A stretch of DNA of 64,000 nucleotides from Gp6-AA40 sp035496255 (GTDB lineage: Bacteria > Acidobacteriota > Vicinamibacteria > Vicinamibacterales > UBA2999), in contig DATJEU010000096.1 of assembly GCA_035496255.1 (NCBI GenBank), positions 1-64,000 of the forward strand, given 5' to 3'. Numbering within the stretch: the first letter of the stretch is position 1; each line of letters begins with the position of its first letter. The notes beneath the pieces were generated by a model. The model ran no database searches. It was not told the origin of the DNA and saw only the letters and a program-made list of their open reading frames with translations. Both the position numbers and the translations under genes were made by a program. Positions 26,152 through 35,077 of this stretch are shown in pieces.

Positions 26152-27824
26152 ATGGTCTCCCGCGTGACCGGCACGCGAATCTCCACCGTTGAACCCGTTT
26201 CCGTTGACGTGACGAGCAGCGTACCGCCGAGCAGCTCGGCGCGTTCGCGAAGCGAGCGCGGCCCGGCATTCAGTGCCGCGAGCTCGGCTCCGAGCATCCG
26301 CCCCTTGAACGCGAATCCATGTCCATCATCTTCGACGGCGATGACCAGATCGAGCCCATGCCGCTGCAACGTGACGCGCGCCGCCGTCGCCTTGCCATGT
26401 CGGGCTGCATTGGCCAGCGCCTCGTGCACCATCAGCAAGGACGCCGTGCTCAGCTCGGACGGAATCAGGGCATCGGCGTCGGGGCTGAGGGCGACGCTCA
26501 TGCGCCACTGGCGTTCAACGCGTGCGCACAGGTCTCGCAGCGCGGTGCGCTCGCGCGGCACGGCCGACGCGCGCAGGCGTTGAATCACCTGACGCAACTC
26601 CTGCTGTTCGTGCGCGAGGCTGCGCTCGAGTCCGCGGAGCGCCTGCGCCGTCTCGGCGGATGTCTGCTCAGCCGCCGATGCCGTGGCCGCGATATCGAGC
26701 CGGCAGCCGGTGAGCGACTGCAACACGCCGTCGTGCAGATCGCGGCTCACGCGCAGCCGTTCTTCGGCCACCGCCGCGTCCCTCGCGCGCTGAGAGAGAT
26801 ACCAATGCTCTACCGACGCGCTGGTGTCGGCCGCGACGATTTCCGCCAGCGTGGCGTCGTCGGTGGTCAACGTTCGCGCCGGACGATCCAGGAGCACGAG
26901 CCAGCCGCGATGGGTGCGTTCTGGCAGCGTGGCGGCGATCGCCGTCTCGATCGCATAGCGACGCACGAGATCCTGCCGAATCGCCGTCGCATCGAGTTCG
27001 CGCGCACCGTCGACCGGTGCAATCAGCCGTGCCGACGGTCCACTGTTGATGAAGAGAAAGCTGCGAATCGAGTCGGGCACCGCGATCAACTCAGCTACCG
27101 CGTCCGGCAGCGTCTCGCGTACGAGCCGCTGGTCGCGATACAACGCGACGTTGGCGCGATCCTCGTCCTCCTGCTCCCAGATCAGCATCGCCGCCGGTGC
27201 GCGATGCAGCGTCGCCGCGTAACCCAGCGCTTCGCGCAGCACGTCGTCAAGCGTGCCGGCCGCTCGACGCGGCCATGCGGCAAGCTGGTGCAGTTCCGAA
27301 TTCAATCGATGCTGGTACGCACCCAATTGCGTCAGCACCATCGTCATCACCGCCAGCCACCCGAGGCGGACGACGAACCGGTTGCCGTCAATCGGGCCCG
27401 GCATGGTCAGCACTTCGTACGCCACCACGCCCAGATAGGTGACGATCACCGCAAGGCCGGTGGTCCACGCGCCCCACGCGTGCCAGCGAACGAATGCGGC
27501 CAGCAGCATGTAGGTGAAGAACAGAAAGAACGGGCTGCCGCTGCCGCGCGAGAGCATCGTGAGAACGATGGCGACGGCGAGGTCGACGCCGTATTGAATG
27601 GTGACCGCGCGTCGCGACAGGAACCTGCCGCTGCCGACGGCGAACCAGACGACCGTGGAATAAAGGCAGTAGACGGCGAGCAGTTGCGTCGCCTGATTGA
27701 CGAAGCTCTCGGAGTCGGTCGGTGCCAGCCACGCGCCGATGAGCGCGCACAGCGCCAGACACGCACGTCCGGATGCGATTACGCGTTCCGCCCGCGCCCG
27801 CGGCGAATACTCGGTCAAGGCCAT
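26142..27824 (-). CDS. NarX/DesK-type membrane sensor histidine kinase
   Basis: 560 residues from the ATG at 27824 (CAGGGG upstream; a longer frame to 28073 runs through repeat DNA and is not credible). Five to six membrane segments lie at about 18-170, then a GAF-like domain (about 190-340), a HisKA_3 domain with phosphoacceptor His364 in RDLHDGVLQSLTG, and an HATPase domain (MVHEALANAARHGKA, VEDDGHGFAFKG). It phosphorylates the NarL-type regulator encoded immediately after it. The signal is unknown. Confidence 0.92.
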   Translation of the reverse strand: MALTEYSPRARAERVIASGRACLALCALIGAWLAPTDSESFVNQATQLLAVYCLYSTVVWFAVGSGRFLSRRAVTIQYGVDLAVAIVLTMLSRGSGSPFFLFFTYMLLAAFVRWHAWGAWTTGLAVIVTYLGVVAYEVLTMPGPIDGNRFVVRLGWLAVMTMVLTQLGAYQHRLNSELHQLAAWPRRAAGTLDDVLREALGYAATLHRAPAAMLIWEQEDEDRANVALYRDQRLVRETLPDAVAELIAVPDSIRSFLFINSGPSARLIAPVDGARELDATAIRQDLVRRYAIETAIAATLPERTHRGWLVLLDRPARTLTTDDATLAEIVAADTSASVEHWYLSQRARDAAVAEERLRVSRDLHDGVLQSLTGCRLDIAATASAAEQTSAETAQALRGLERSLAHEQQELRQVIQRLRASAVPRERTALRDLCARVERQWRMSVALSPDADALIPSELSTASLLMVHEALANAARHGKATAARVTLQRHGLDLVIAVEDDGHGFAFKGRMLGAELAALNAGPRSLRERAELLGGTLLVTSTETGSTVEIRVPVTRETICA

Positions 27825-27879
27825 GCCCCTGGGAATGTGTCCATTCAACCACGAGTAGGCCCGACTCCGCCGGTTTCTT

Positions 27880-27960
27880 GCAGGCCCGGCGTCTCGCAGG
27901 CCGGGCCTCGCGCAGCCGGCCCGGCAGCGTGGCAGGCCGGGATCCACGACGTGGTCCAGG
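27880..27960. repeat. Palindrome-rich GGCCCGGC/GCCGGGCC cluster
   Basis: Several short inverted copies of GCAGGCCCGG/CCGGGCCTCGC lie upstream of the histidine kinase gene, between it and the divergent TIGR03435 gene. This resembles the other palindromic spacer repeats of the window but is a separate sequence family. Confidence 0.5.
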
Positions 27961-28041
27961 CGAACAAAACCTCCAACCGGGCGCAAACTAGCACCGTCAA
28001 AACGCTGGACGCGGCGCTTCTGTTCAGTGCGCGGAGGAACT

Positions 28042-28896
28042 GTGCGGCCTATCGCTCGTCTCTGCTTGCTCATCGTCGCGGTGATGGTGGTTCAGTCCTC
28101 AACCGATCATCGGGGGTTCGGTGCCACCGCCGTTGTCGTCGCACAGAGTCCGCCACGAGCATTCGAGGTCGCGTCCGTCAAACGCAGTCCACCCGACGCG
28201 CGAGGCTCGGTGGTGTCGGGACCGACACCCGGCGGTTTCACGGCCCGTAACGTGTCGCTTGAACGCCTCATTCTCTACGCCTACGGCGTCAACCAATACC
28301 AGCTCGCTGAAGCTCCGGATTGGATTCGAGCCGAACGATTCGACATCGCCGGCCGGTATCCGGACGACTGGCAACCCGGCGAGGTTTCGTCGATGGTGCG
28401 ACAACTCCTCGCCGATCGCTTCCAACTAAAAACGCACGCCGACTCACGCGCGGTGGACGGCTACGCCCTGCGACGCGCGCAGGCCACTGGCAGGCTGGGC
28501 TCGCGACTGCAGTCGTCGAGCACGGACTGTGCCGAGCTCATCGCCACTAACGGACCATCAGTGGTGAAGGGGCTGGACGATAAACCGGTCTGTATCGGCT
28601 TCATGACCGGCGAGGCCATCCGCGTCGGCACGCGGCCGCTCGCGACGCTCGCGTCGATGCTGTCGTCGATCCTTCAACAGCCGGTGACGGACGCCACCGG
28701 CCTCAGCGGTAATTTCGATTTCGAACTGGATTGGTCCCCTGAACTGCCGGCGACACCCGGCACGGCCGCCGCCGCAAGCGACAAGCCATCCCTCTTTACG
28801 GCGCTGCAGGAGCAACTCGGCCTCAAACTCGAACGCATCCGAACCGACGTGCCGGTCATCGTCATCGACCACATCGAGCGACCCAGCGAGAACTGA
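28042..28896 (+). CDS. TIGR03435 family secreted protein (first of a tandem pair)
   Basis: 284 residues from a GTG at 28042, preceded by GCGGAGGA. A signal segment (about 4-30) is followed by the family's FEVASVKRSPP start, GGFTARNVSLERLILYAYGV, APDWIRAERFDIAGRYPDDW, RQLLADRFQLKTHADSRAVDGYAL, and the end VTDATGLSGNFDFELDWSPE ... ALQEQLGLKLER. The family is greatly expanded in soil Acidobacteria and has no proven role; the shared ending resembles an interaction module. It is paired with a paralogue 48 bp downstream. Confidence 0.9.
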   Translation: MRPIARLCLLIVAVMVVQSSTDHRGFGATAVVVAQSPPRAFEVASVKRSPPDARGSVVSGPTPGGFTARNVSLERLILYAYGVNQYQLAEAPDWIRAERFDIAGRYPDDWQPGEVSSMVRQLLADRFQLKTHADSRAVDGYALRRAQATGRLGSRLQSSSTDCAELIATNGPSVVKGLDDKPVCIGFMTGEAIRVGTRPLATLASMLSSILQQPVTDATGLSGNFDFELDWSPELPATPGTAAAASDKPSLFTALQEQLGLKLERIRTDVPVIVIDHIERPSEN

Positions 28897-28944
28897 GTCT
28901 CGCCAGGACGCACAGACGACGCCAGCGGTGACAGAGGTTCCCTC

Positions 28945-29712
28945 ATGCGACTGATAACCGTTCCGGTGCTGGCAATGTGCGCAGTCGTGAGTGTCCTCGG
29001 GCAGTCAGGCCCGAGTTTTGAGGCTGTTTCGATTAAGCCGAATCGGACCGGGCAGGGTGCCGGCGGTGGACTGGCTGGAACTCGGTATACCGCAAATAAC
29101 CAAACGGTCGCTGGAATCATTATGGGTGCCTACCATGTCACTCCGGAGCGGATTATCGGTGGACCCGATTGGATCGCGAACGACCGTTTTGACGTGATGG
29201 CGACATCCTCGATCCCAATCGACGCGAAGAACCTCGATGTGATGCTTCAGTCACTGCTCAGAGATCGCTTCGGTTTTGCGGGACATCGTGAAACACGAAC
29301 GATGGCAGCCTACCGCCTGGTGCTGCGAACAGACGGGATACTCGGACCGCGCCTGAAGAGAGCGGCCGTTGACTGCGGTGACCCCAGCGCCGTGGCGGCC
29401 GCACGGACGGCTGCCAATAGCAGTGAGCCTGTGTGCGGAGGAAAGAGTGGCGCTGGTCGACTGATTTTTCGAGGAACGACCGTTAACGCCCTTGCAGCAG
29501 CCCTGACATCAATCACTGGAAGACAGGTTGCCAACGACACCGGCCTTACTGGTCGGTTCGACGTAGATCTGGAATGGTCGCCGCTTCAGGCTACCGACGG
29601 CACATCTATCTTCACCGCCGTTCAAGAACAACTCGGCTTGAAGCTCGAGTCGTCTACGACTGCGGTTGAGGTGGTAGTGATCGACTCGGTCCGGCGCCCT
29701 TCTGAAAACTGA
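28945..29712 (+). CDS. TIGR03435 family secreted protein (second of a tandem pair)
   Basis: 255 residues with a short signal peptide (about 1-20), then FEAVSIKPNRTGQGAGGG, GAYHVTPERIIGGPDWIANDRFDVMATSS, LQSLLRDRFGFAGHRETRTMAAYRLVL and VANDTGLTGRFDVDLEWSP ... AVQEQLGLKLES. It shares the whole domain order with the preceding gene but is well diverged, so the duplication is old. Base composition is visibly less GC-biased than its neighbours. Confidence 0.9.
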   Translation: MRLITVPVLAMCAVVSVLGQSGPSFEAVSIKPNRTGQGAGGGLAGTRYTANNQTVAGIIMGAYHVTPERIIGGPDWIANDRFDVMATSSIPIDAKNLDVMLQSLLRDRFGFAGHRETRTMAAYRLVLRTDGILGPRLKRAAVDCGDPSAVAAARTAANSSEPVCGGKSGAGRLIFRGTTVNALAAALTSITGRQVANDTGLTGRFDVDLEWSPLQATDGTSIFTAVQEQLGLKLESSTTAVEVVVIDSVRRPSEN

Positions 29713-29859
29713 GATTTTTTGGTCCCCGTGAGACTTTGTGTATTCCCAATCGAAAAGCGAGCACGACGGCCACGACGGTCACGAACACGCGTGAGCAATA
29801 CTTGGGCGGCTCCAGAGCATCCGCCCAGTGGGCTAGGATTCGGCGCTGGAGAATGTTCA

Positions 29860-30516
29860 ATGCCGATTCTGAATAGACAGGTGGTCATTGCTGCCGACGG
29901 CCGGCAATTGCGGCCACCGGCGGTCGTCTCCTCCAGTCACGACGTCGAAGCTGACGAAGACGGTGTGACGGAGGCACCTCTCGTGGTGCCGCCCGAGTCG
30001 ACGAAACTGTTTGTTGCTGTCGGTGTCGACGGTGGACGTCCTGCCGCAGAACCACCTGAAGGCGTAGAGTCCGTTCAGCTATTGGGCCCGGATGGCGAGA
30101 GTCATCCTGCGCTCGTTCCTGAGGCGAACATCTATGGCCGCATGATCTTCGTGATTGATAACCCTCGTCCCGGCCGGTGGCGAGCAGTCGTCCGCCACGC
30201 GAAGAATTCGCGCTTCGTCATCCGCGCGACCGCGATGACGGAGCATGCCATCGAAGCGATCAAAGCCAGATGGCCCCGCTGGCGCTGCACCGGCTGCAAG
30301 GAAGGCTTTCAGGGAGCTGTGGCTGCCGCCGCGTCCTGTGCCGCCGGCATGCTCGTCGGCATGACGCTGCCCGCGGCCTTGACCATTGGCGGTCTCGCGG
30401 CTCACTTCCGCGTACCAGAACGCGTGATGGACTACATCATCAAGCGCGTGTCCGACGTGTCGCTTGACCGGCTGATCGAAGAAGTATGTGAGCAGATGGA
30501 AATGTGCCCGGCATGA
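29860..30516 (+). CDS. Unrecognised protein with Cys-containing, Gly/Ala-rich C terminus
   Basis: 218 residues from ATG 29860, with GGAG eight bases upstream. The N-terminal part (about 45-125) looks like a small beta-sandwich (TKLFVAVGVDGG ... MIFVIDNPRPGRWRAVVRHA ... FVIRATAM), in the style of domains that end exported proteins. The C-terminal part carries CTGC at 143-146, Cys160, a hydrophobic Ala/Gly stretch (about 150-182) and two late Cys (210, 216). No signal peptide is obvious. The Cys spacing and hydrophobic segment recall secreted peptide or toxin-like tails, but no family can be named. It lies in a lower-GC stretch after the TIGR03435 pair. Confidence 0.65.
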   Translation: MPILNRQVVIAADGRQLRPPAVVSSSHDVEADEDGVTEAPLVVPPESTKLFVAVGVDGGRPAAEPPEGVESVQLLGPDGESHPALVPEANIYGRMIFVIDNPRPGRWRAVVRHAKNSRFVIRATAMTEHAIEAIKARWPRWRCTGCKEGFQGAVAAAASCAAGMLVGMTLPAALTIGGLAAHFRVPERVMDYIIKRVSDVSLDRLIEEVCEQMEMCPA

Positions 30517-30663
30517 TGACGCCGGCACGCGTTGCATCGAGATTCTCTTGGGGTGACCAGCTCAATCACAGACCAGTGCCACCGTGGTGCGGACATCGAA
30601 TCCTTTGAAGGGAAATACGCGAGCGACGCACGCTCGTGGCTACTTCCATTGCGGGCGTCTCTC

Positions 30664-30912
30664 TCAGGGCAAATCGACACTCGAAGAACCGGACTGCTCA
30701 CCGACCTTAAGCCACTCTGCATACGCGGCCACGGTTTCCAGCCTCGGTGGCGTCCAGCGCTGACCGCATCGTGGACATTGCCACGCGGACCGCGCGAGCG
30801 CCCCGCTTACGTCCGTGTGACACAGCGGACACTCCACACGGTCAGACAGCTGCGCGGGGGCCGCCAGGTTCGCTGAAGTCCGATCGATAGCTGTCGGGAC
30901 GATGCGTAGCAC
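30664..30912 (-). CDS. Small zinc-ribbon protein
   Basis: 82 residues from a GTG at 30912, with GGGAGG seven bases upstream. A four-Cys zinc ribbon is clear: Cys28/31 in ECPLCHTD and Cys46/49 in WQCPRCGQRW, followed by a short helix (LETVAAYAEWLKV). Upstream in-frame codons extend to 31047 but are compositionally poor and lack a ribosome site. Likely a nucleic-acid or protein-binding accessory protein; no specific function can be given. Confidence 0.62.
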   Translation of the reverse strand: MLRIVPTAIDRTSANLAAPAQLSDRVECPLCHTDVSGALARSAWQCPRCGQRWTPPRLETVAAYAEWLKVGEQSGSSSVDLP

Positions 30913-31272
30913 TGGACAACCTCCCGAATGAATCGGCGCTGCGATGGCGGTCGGTTGCGGCCGACCGGAAGCGCGGCGCCGAGGATGGTGGGTGACGACG
31001 ATCGCCTGACCAGCGTATCGGGGAGGGTCGCCGAAAGCTGTCTTCAAGTGAACATCTGCGTGTTCACCGTCGATTTGCCGCGGCTGCTAGTATCCGACGC
31101 GACCGTCAGTGGTTGGAGCGCATCGCCGGACACCTCGCGTTAGAGGCAGGCATCTCTGATCGTCCGGGCTCAAGCGCCCGACGATCAGCCACGTTCACCA
31201 ATCTCGCGCAACGACCAAAAGAGAAAAGGCCGCAGATCCTTGAAGGAACTGCGGCCAATTTCTGCGATGTAG
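30913..31272. other. Intergenic stretch
   Basis: Between the zinc-ribbon gene and tRNA-Pro no supported gene is seen. It holds only the tRNA terminator (31214-31256) and moderately AT-richer DNA. Confidence 0.6.
31214..31256 (-). terminator. Intrinsic terminator of tRNA-Pro
   Basis: On the minus strand, GGCCGCAG and CTGCGGCC form an 8-bp stem, extended by an inner TCCT/AGGA pairing, followed directly by TTTTCTCTTTTGG. It begins 17 bases after the tRNA 3' end. Confidence 0.8.
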
Positions 31273-31351
<79 letters not shown>

Positions 31352-31452
31352 CGAGACAGCATACCGTACATTGCGGGGTTGACTACGGGGGCGGCGGGAC
31401 CGCCGCGGTGATCCCGCCTGCTTCCGAAGCGATCCCGATGCGGATCGCGCCC

Positions 31453-32205
31453 CTACTTCTGCAGCGTGATCGCGGTCAGGTCTTCCACATACCGCAGCGC
31501 GTCGTGCGCGGTCATGTCCGGCTGCAGTGGCGTAATCGAAATGTAGCCGTCACGCACGGCCTGATAGTCCGAGCGGTCGTGCGGCTCCCACTGGTTGTCC
31601 CCTTCCTCGATCCAGTAGTACGGCCGGTGCCGCGGATCCATGCGCTCGCTGACGACGGTGACGTGGTTGCGGCGGGCCTGCACGGTGACCCGGAACCCCT
31701 TGTTGTCGCCCCACGGCGTGTTGACGTTCAGCAGCGTGAACTTCGGCATGCCGCGCTCGAGCACGGCCTCAGTCACCACCGTGGCCGCCTTCACCGCCGG
31801 CGCGTAATCGGCCTCGTCCTTCACGCGCTGCGCCGAGATCGCGATGCTCGGAATGCCGAGCAGCGCCCCTTCCAGCGCACCCGACACCGTTCCCGAGTAC
31901 GTCACGTCGTCACCAAGGTTCCAGCCCTTGTTGATGCCGGAGACGATCAAATCGGGCTTGTCGCGCAGGATGTGCGTGATCGCGATGTTGACGCAGTCGG
32001 TCGGCGTGCCGTCGATCGCGAAGACACGGTCGGACACGGTGTCGATGCGCAGCGGACGCCGCAACGTCAGCGCGTGACCGATGGCGCTGGCTTCCTGAAT
32101 CGGCGCGACGATCGTGACGTCGCCGAACGGCGCGACCGCGTCAGCCAGCAGGCGGATGCCTTCGGCGTGCACGCCGTCGTCATTGGTGACGAGGATGCGG
32201 GGCAT
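31453..32205 (-). CDS. surE: 5'/3'-nucleotidase SurE
   Basis: 250 residues. The metal-binding N terminus ILVTNDDGVHAEGIRLL, then VVAPIQEASAIGHALTLR (Ser/Gly metal loop) and VSGINKGWNLGDDVTYSGTVSGALEGALLGIPSIAIS are all intact. SurE is a Mg/Mn-dependent nucleotidase (also acting on short polyphosphate) linked to stationary-phase survival. Its start lies within the last 26 bp of the MFS gene, so they are translationally coupled. Confidence 0.95.
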   Translation of the reverse strand: MPRILVTNDDGVHAEGIRLLADAVAPFGDVTIVAPIQEASAIGHALTLRRPLRIDTVSDRVFAIDGTPTDCVNIAITHILRDKPDLIVSGINKGWNLGDDVTYSGTVSGALEGALLGIPSIAISAQRVKDEADYAPAVKAATVVTEAVLERGMPKFTLLNVNTPWGDNKGFRVTVQARRNHVTVVSERMDPRHRPYYWIEEGDNQWEPHDRSDYQAVRDGYISITPLQPDMTAHDALRYVEDLTAITLQK

Positions 32206-33397
32206 TGGAACTGTCGATGTTAACAGACGGCACGAATGCCAATGCCACGGCAGCGATGCCAGCCAGCGCGGCGCCGACGCTGAACGCCGCCGGTGCCCCG
32301 GCGTGATCGTAGATGTACCCGAACAACACGCTGGCGATCAGCGCCCCGCCACCAAGCGCGGCGTTGTACAGCCCGAACGCGCTCCCCTGCCTTCCTTCGG
32401 GCGTGAGGTCGGCCACCAGCGCCTTCTCGGTCCCTTCGGCGAGCGCGAAATAGACGCCATACGCGAGAAACCAGGCGATGAACGTGCCGGTCCCGGTTGC
32501 CGTCGCGAAGCCAAGATAGACCGCCGCGTACACCAGCCAGCCCATGACGATGACGGGCTTGCGGCCGATGCGGTCCGACAGTCCTCCGCCCCACGTGGAG
32601 AGGCTCGCTTTCACGACGTGCAGCGCCGCCCAGAGCAGGGGAACGAAGGTCGCGGAACCGAGTGCGCTGGTCAGGCGCAACAGCAGGAACGCGTCGGCGG
32701 AATTCCCGAGGCTGAAGACGAGGATCACCCCGAGCACCGCGTAGAGGCGCGCGGGAAGCCGTTTGCCTGGCTCTGGCCGTTCAACGCGATCGAGCCGCTC
32801 CGTTCGTTCGATGGGTTCGTCTTCGCGAACGAGGAACAGCATCGCAACGGCGATCGCTCCGGGGATCGCGGTCAGCGCGAACAGGAGCCGGTACTGTCCG
32901 GGAAGAAAGAACAGGAACACCGTCGCGATCAGCGGACCGATGATCGCGCCGGTGTGATCCATCGCCCGATGGAAACCGAAAATCCGTCCACGCGTCTGTG
33001 GCGTCGCGAAACGGTTGAGCAACGCGTCTCGCGGGGCACCGCGAATGCCCTTGCCGGTCCTGTCGGCCGCGCGGATCGCCAGCACCTGCGGCCAGACGTG
33101 AGTGAAGGCGATCAGCGGCCGGGCCGCCGACGAGATCGCGTATCCGAGGATCACCAGCGGCCGCCGCCGGCTGCGGCGGTCCGACCACCATCCGGCGATC
33201 ACCTTCAACAAGCTGTTCACACCCTCGGCGACGCCCTCGATCACGCCAAGCGAGGTTGCTCCAGCGCCCAGCACCTGCGACAGGTACACGGGCAGCAACG
33301 GATAGATGATTTCGGTGGCGGCATCGGTGAAGAGACTGGTAAAGCCGAGAAACCAGACCGGGCGCGGGATACGCCCGCGCGGCTCAGACGAGGACAT
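32180..33397 (-). CDS. Major facilitator superfamily transporter
   Basis: 405 residues with about 12 membrane segments. Loop 2-3 carries WWSDRRSRRRPLVILGY, close to the MFS motif A (GxxxDRxGRR). The later half repeats it as GGLSDRIGRKPVIVMGW (about 265-281). RAADRTGKGIRGAPRDALL and FHRAMDHTGAIIGPL are typical of the multidrug-type MFS_1 group often found in soil bacteria. The substrate is unknown. It is upstream of and overlapping surE; palindromic repeats lie behind its start. Confidence 0.9.
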   Translation of the reverse strand: MSSSEPRGRIPRPVWFLGFTSLFTDAATEIIYPLLPVYLSQVLGAGATSLGVIEGVAEGVNSLLKVIAGWWSDRRSRRRPLVILGYAISSAARPLIAFTHVWPQVLAIRAADRTGKGIRGAPRDALLNRFATPQTRGRIFGFHRAMDHTGAIIGPLIATVFLFFLPGQYRLLFALTAIPGAIAVAMLFLVREDEPIERTERLDRVERPEPGKRLPARLYAVLGVILVFSLGNSADAFLLLRLTSALGSATFVPLLWAALHVVKASLSTWGGGLSDRIGRKPVIVMGWLVYAAVYLGFATATGTGTFIAWFLAYGVYFALAEGTEKALVADLTPEGRQGSAFGLYNAALGGGALIASVLFGYIYDHAGAPAAFSVGAALAGIAAVALAFVPSVNIDSSNAPHPRHQ

Positions 33398-33424
33398 CGC
33401 GTCGAATCGTACGCCGAATACCGA

Positions 33425-33507
33425 AGGCCGACCTAAAGGTCGGCCTCTACGACGGACAGGTGTCAGGCTACGACGGACAGGTGTCAGGCCGACCTGAAGG
33501 TCGGCCT
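33425..33507. repeat. Two palindromes flanking a tandem 21-bp duplication
   Basis: AGGCCGACCT-aa-AGGTCGGCCT at 33425-33446 and AGGCCGACCT-ga-AGGTCGGCCT at 33486-33507 are perfect 10-bp-arm palindromes. Between and touching them are two perfect tandem copies of a 21-bp unit (33447-33467 and 33468-33488) beginning CTACGACGG. The block ends 19 bp before the moaA start. Confidence 0.88.
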
Positions 33508-33525
33508 CTACGGGATAATAAAAGC

Positions 33526-34542
33526 GTGCTCCTGGACCAGCATCAGCGTCCGCTCCGCAACCTGCGGCTGTCGGTCACCGACCGCTGCAACCTCCGCTGC
33601 AGCTACTGCATGCCGGAGGCGGAGTACGTGTGGCTGCCGCGCGAGGACATCCTGCACTTCGAAGAAGTCGAGCGGCTGGCCGACGTCTTTACGTCACTCG
33701 GCGTCGACAAGGTGCGACTCACCGGCGGCGAGCCGCTGCTGCGGCGCAACCTGCCGGAACTTATCTCGCGGCTTGCTGCCCGGCCGGCGATTCGTGACCT
33801 CGCGATGACCACCAACGGAGTGCTGCTGGCGCCCAATGTGTCGGCCCTCCGCGACGCCGGACTGCATCGCCTGACCGTCAGCCTCGACACACTGCACCCT
33901 GATCGGTTCCGTTCGCTCACGCGCTACGACGAGCTCAATCGCGTACTTGCAGGCATCGATGCGGCGGCACCGGTGTTCCGCGGACTGAAGCTGGACACCG
34001 TCGTCATCCGCGGCGTCAACGACGACGAGCTCGTGGACCTGATGGAGTTCGCGCGTGCTCGCGGCGCGGAGCTGCGCTTTATTGAATACATGGACGTCGG
34101 CGGCGCCACCAACTGGTCGTTGACCCACGTGGTGCCGCGTGACGAGATCCTCGAGCGTCTGTCGGCACACTACGGTCCGGTAACAGCGATCGAGGAGTCG
34201 TCATCCGCACCGGCAGATCGTTACCGGCTGCCTGACGGGACGGTCTTCGGGATCATCGCGTCGACGACGGCGCCGTTCTGCAGCGGTTGCGACCGCAGCC
34301 GCCTGACCGCCGACGGGATGTGGTACCTCTGCCTGTACTCAGCGACCGGAACGGACCTGCGGCGTCCGCTCCGGACCGGCGCGTCACCCGAGCAACTTGC
34401 GGCATTGATTCAATCGACGTGGCAGGCGCGGCTGGATCGCGGCGCCGAAGATCGACTCGCGGCGCGCGATCGGTCGCCACTGATTCCGGTGCAATCGCTG
34501 CGGCGCGACCCCCACCTCGAGATGCACACGCGGGGGGGATAG
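33526..34542 (+). CDS. moaA: GTP 3',8-cyclase (molybdenum cofactor biosynthesis)
   Basis: 338 residues from a GTG at 33526. An N-terminal radical-SAM cluster site (SVTDRCNLRCSYCMP), TGGEPLLRRN, and the C-terminal second [4Fe-4S] site (FCSGCDRSRLTADGMWYLCL) are present. The protein ends in the functionally important Gly-Gly. It converts GTP to 3',8-cyclo-dihydro-GTP, the first step of molybdopterin synthesis. The frame extends upstream to 33460, but that part is translated repeat DNA. No other moa/moe gene is in the window. Confidence 0.95.
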   Translation: MLLDQHQRPLRNLRLSVTDRCNLRCSYCMPEAEYVWLPREDILHFEEVERLADVFTSLGVDKVRLTGGEPLLRRNLPELISRLAARPAIRDLAMTTNGVLLAPNVSALRDAGLHRLTVSLDTLHPDRFRSLTRYDELNRVLAGIDAAAPVFRGLKLDTVVIRGVNDDELVDLMEFARARGAELRFIEYMDVGGATNWSLTHVVPRDEILERLSAHYGPVTAIEESSSAPADRYRLPDGTVFGIIASTTAPFCSGCDRSRLTADGMWYLCLYSATGTDLRRPLRTGASPEQLAALIQSTWQARLDRGAEDRLAARDRSPLIPVQSLRRDPHLEMHTRGG

Positions 34543-34635
34543 GCGGCTGGCGGCTGGCGGTAACCAACTCCCAACGCCCAATCTACGCAAGCCCAGCTCC
34601 CAACTCCCAAGCTGCGAACCGCCGCCTGCCGCCTA
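34540..34635. repeat. 96-bp intergenic element with GGCGGCTGGC-type ends
   Basis: TAGGCGG at 34540-34546 pairs with CCGCCTA at 34629-34635, continuing as an imperfect match of GCTGGCGGCTGGCGG against CCGCCGCCTGCCGCC. It fills the convergent moaA/bacilliredoxin spacer almost exactly. The interior contains repeated CAACTCCCAA. Confidence 0.55.
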
Positions 34636-34642
34636 CCGGCTA

Positions 34643-35071
34643 CTAACTACCAACTGGCAAGCAGTACTCATCGAATGCCTTGCGCAGCAGTGTCGCGATG
34701 GCGCCGGCGTCGCGGCCTTCGATCTCGCGTCGCTCCAGCATGTAAACGAGCTTGCCGTCCCGGAACAGCGCCACCGACGGTGACGAAGGCGGATACGGCG
34801 CCATGTGCTCGCGGGCGCGCGCGGTTGACTCGATGTCCGCACCGGCGAACACCGTCGCGATGACGTCTGGCGTGTTCCCATGCTGCAGCGCGATCGCGAT
34901 ACCTGGGCGCGCCTTGCCGGCGGCACACCCGCAGATGGAATTGACGACGACCATCACGGTACCATTCGCGCTGACGGCGGCATCGACATCGGCCGCGGTC
35001 CGCAACTCGCGCACGCCAAGCTGGGTCAGCTCGGCGCGCATCGGGGCAATGAACTGTTCGGGATAGGGCAT
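34643..35071 (-). CDS. Bacilliredoxin (BrxA/BrxB, YphP/YqiW family)
   Basis: 142 residues with the diagnostic CGC active site at 47-49 in VVNSICGCAAGKARPG, and the family C-terminal helix. Bacilliredoxins reduce mixed disulphides of low-molecular-weight thiols (bacillithiol in Firmicutes) with protein Cys. It begins 6 bp after the REC-tail protein gene, making it the last gene of a signalling operon; the partner carries four cysteines in its tail. Whether this organism makes bacillithiol is not shown here. Confidence 0.9.
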   Translation of the reverse strand: MPYPEQFIAPMRAELTQLGVRELRTAADVDAAVSANGTVMVVVNSICGCAAGKARPGIAIALQHGNTPDVIATVFAGADIESTARAREHMAPYPPSSPSVALFRDGKLVYMLERREIEGRDAGAIATLLRKAFDEYCLPVGS

Positions 35072-35077
35072 ACAGGA

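Noticed and set aside
27825..28073. N-terminal extension of the NarX-like kinase
   Set aside because: It translates the palindromic repeat block and lacks a ribosome site; the ATG at 27824 fits better.
30928..31143. A 71-codon plus-strand frame before tRNA-Pro
   Set aside because: It has no ribosome site or motif and overlaps the 5' region of the zinc-ribbon gene.
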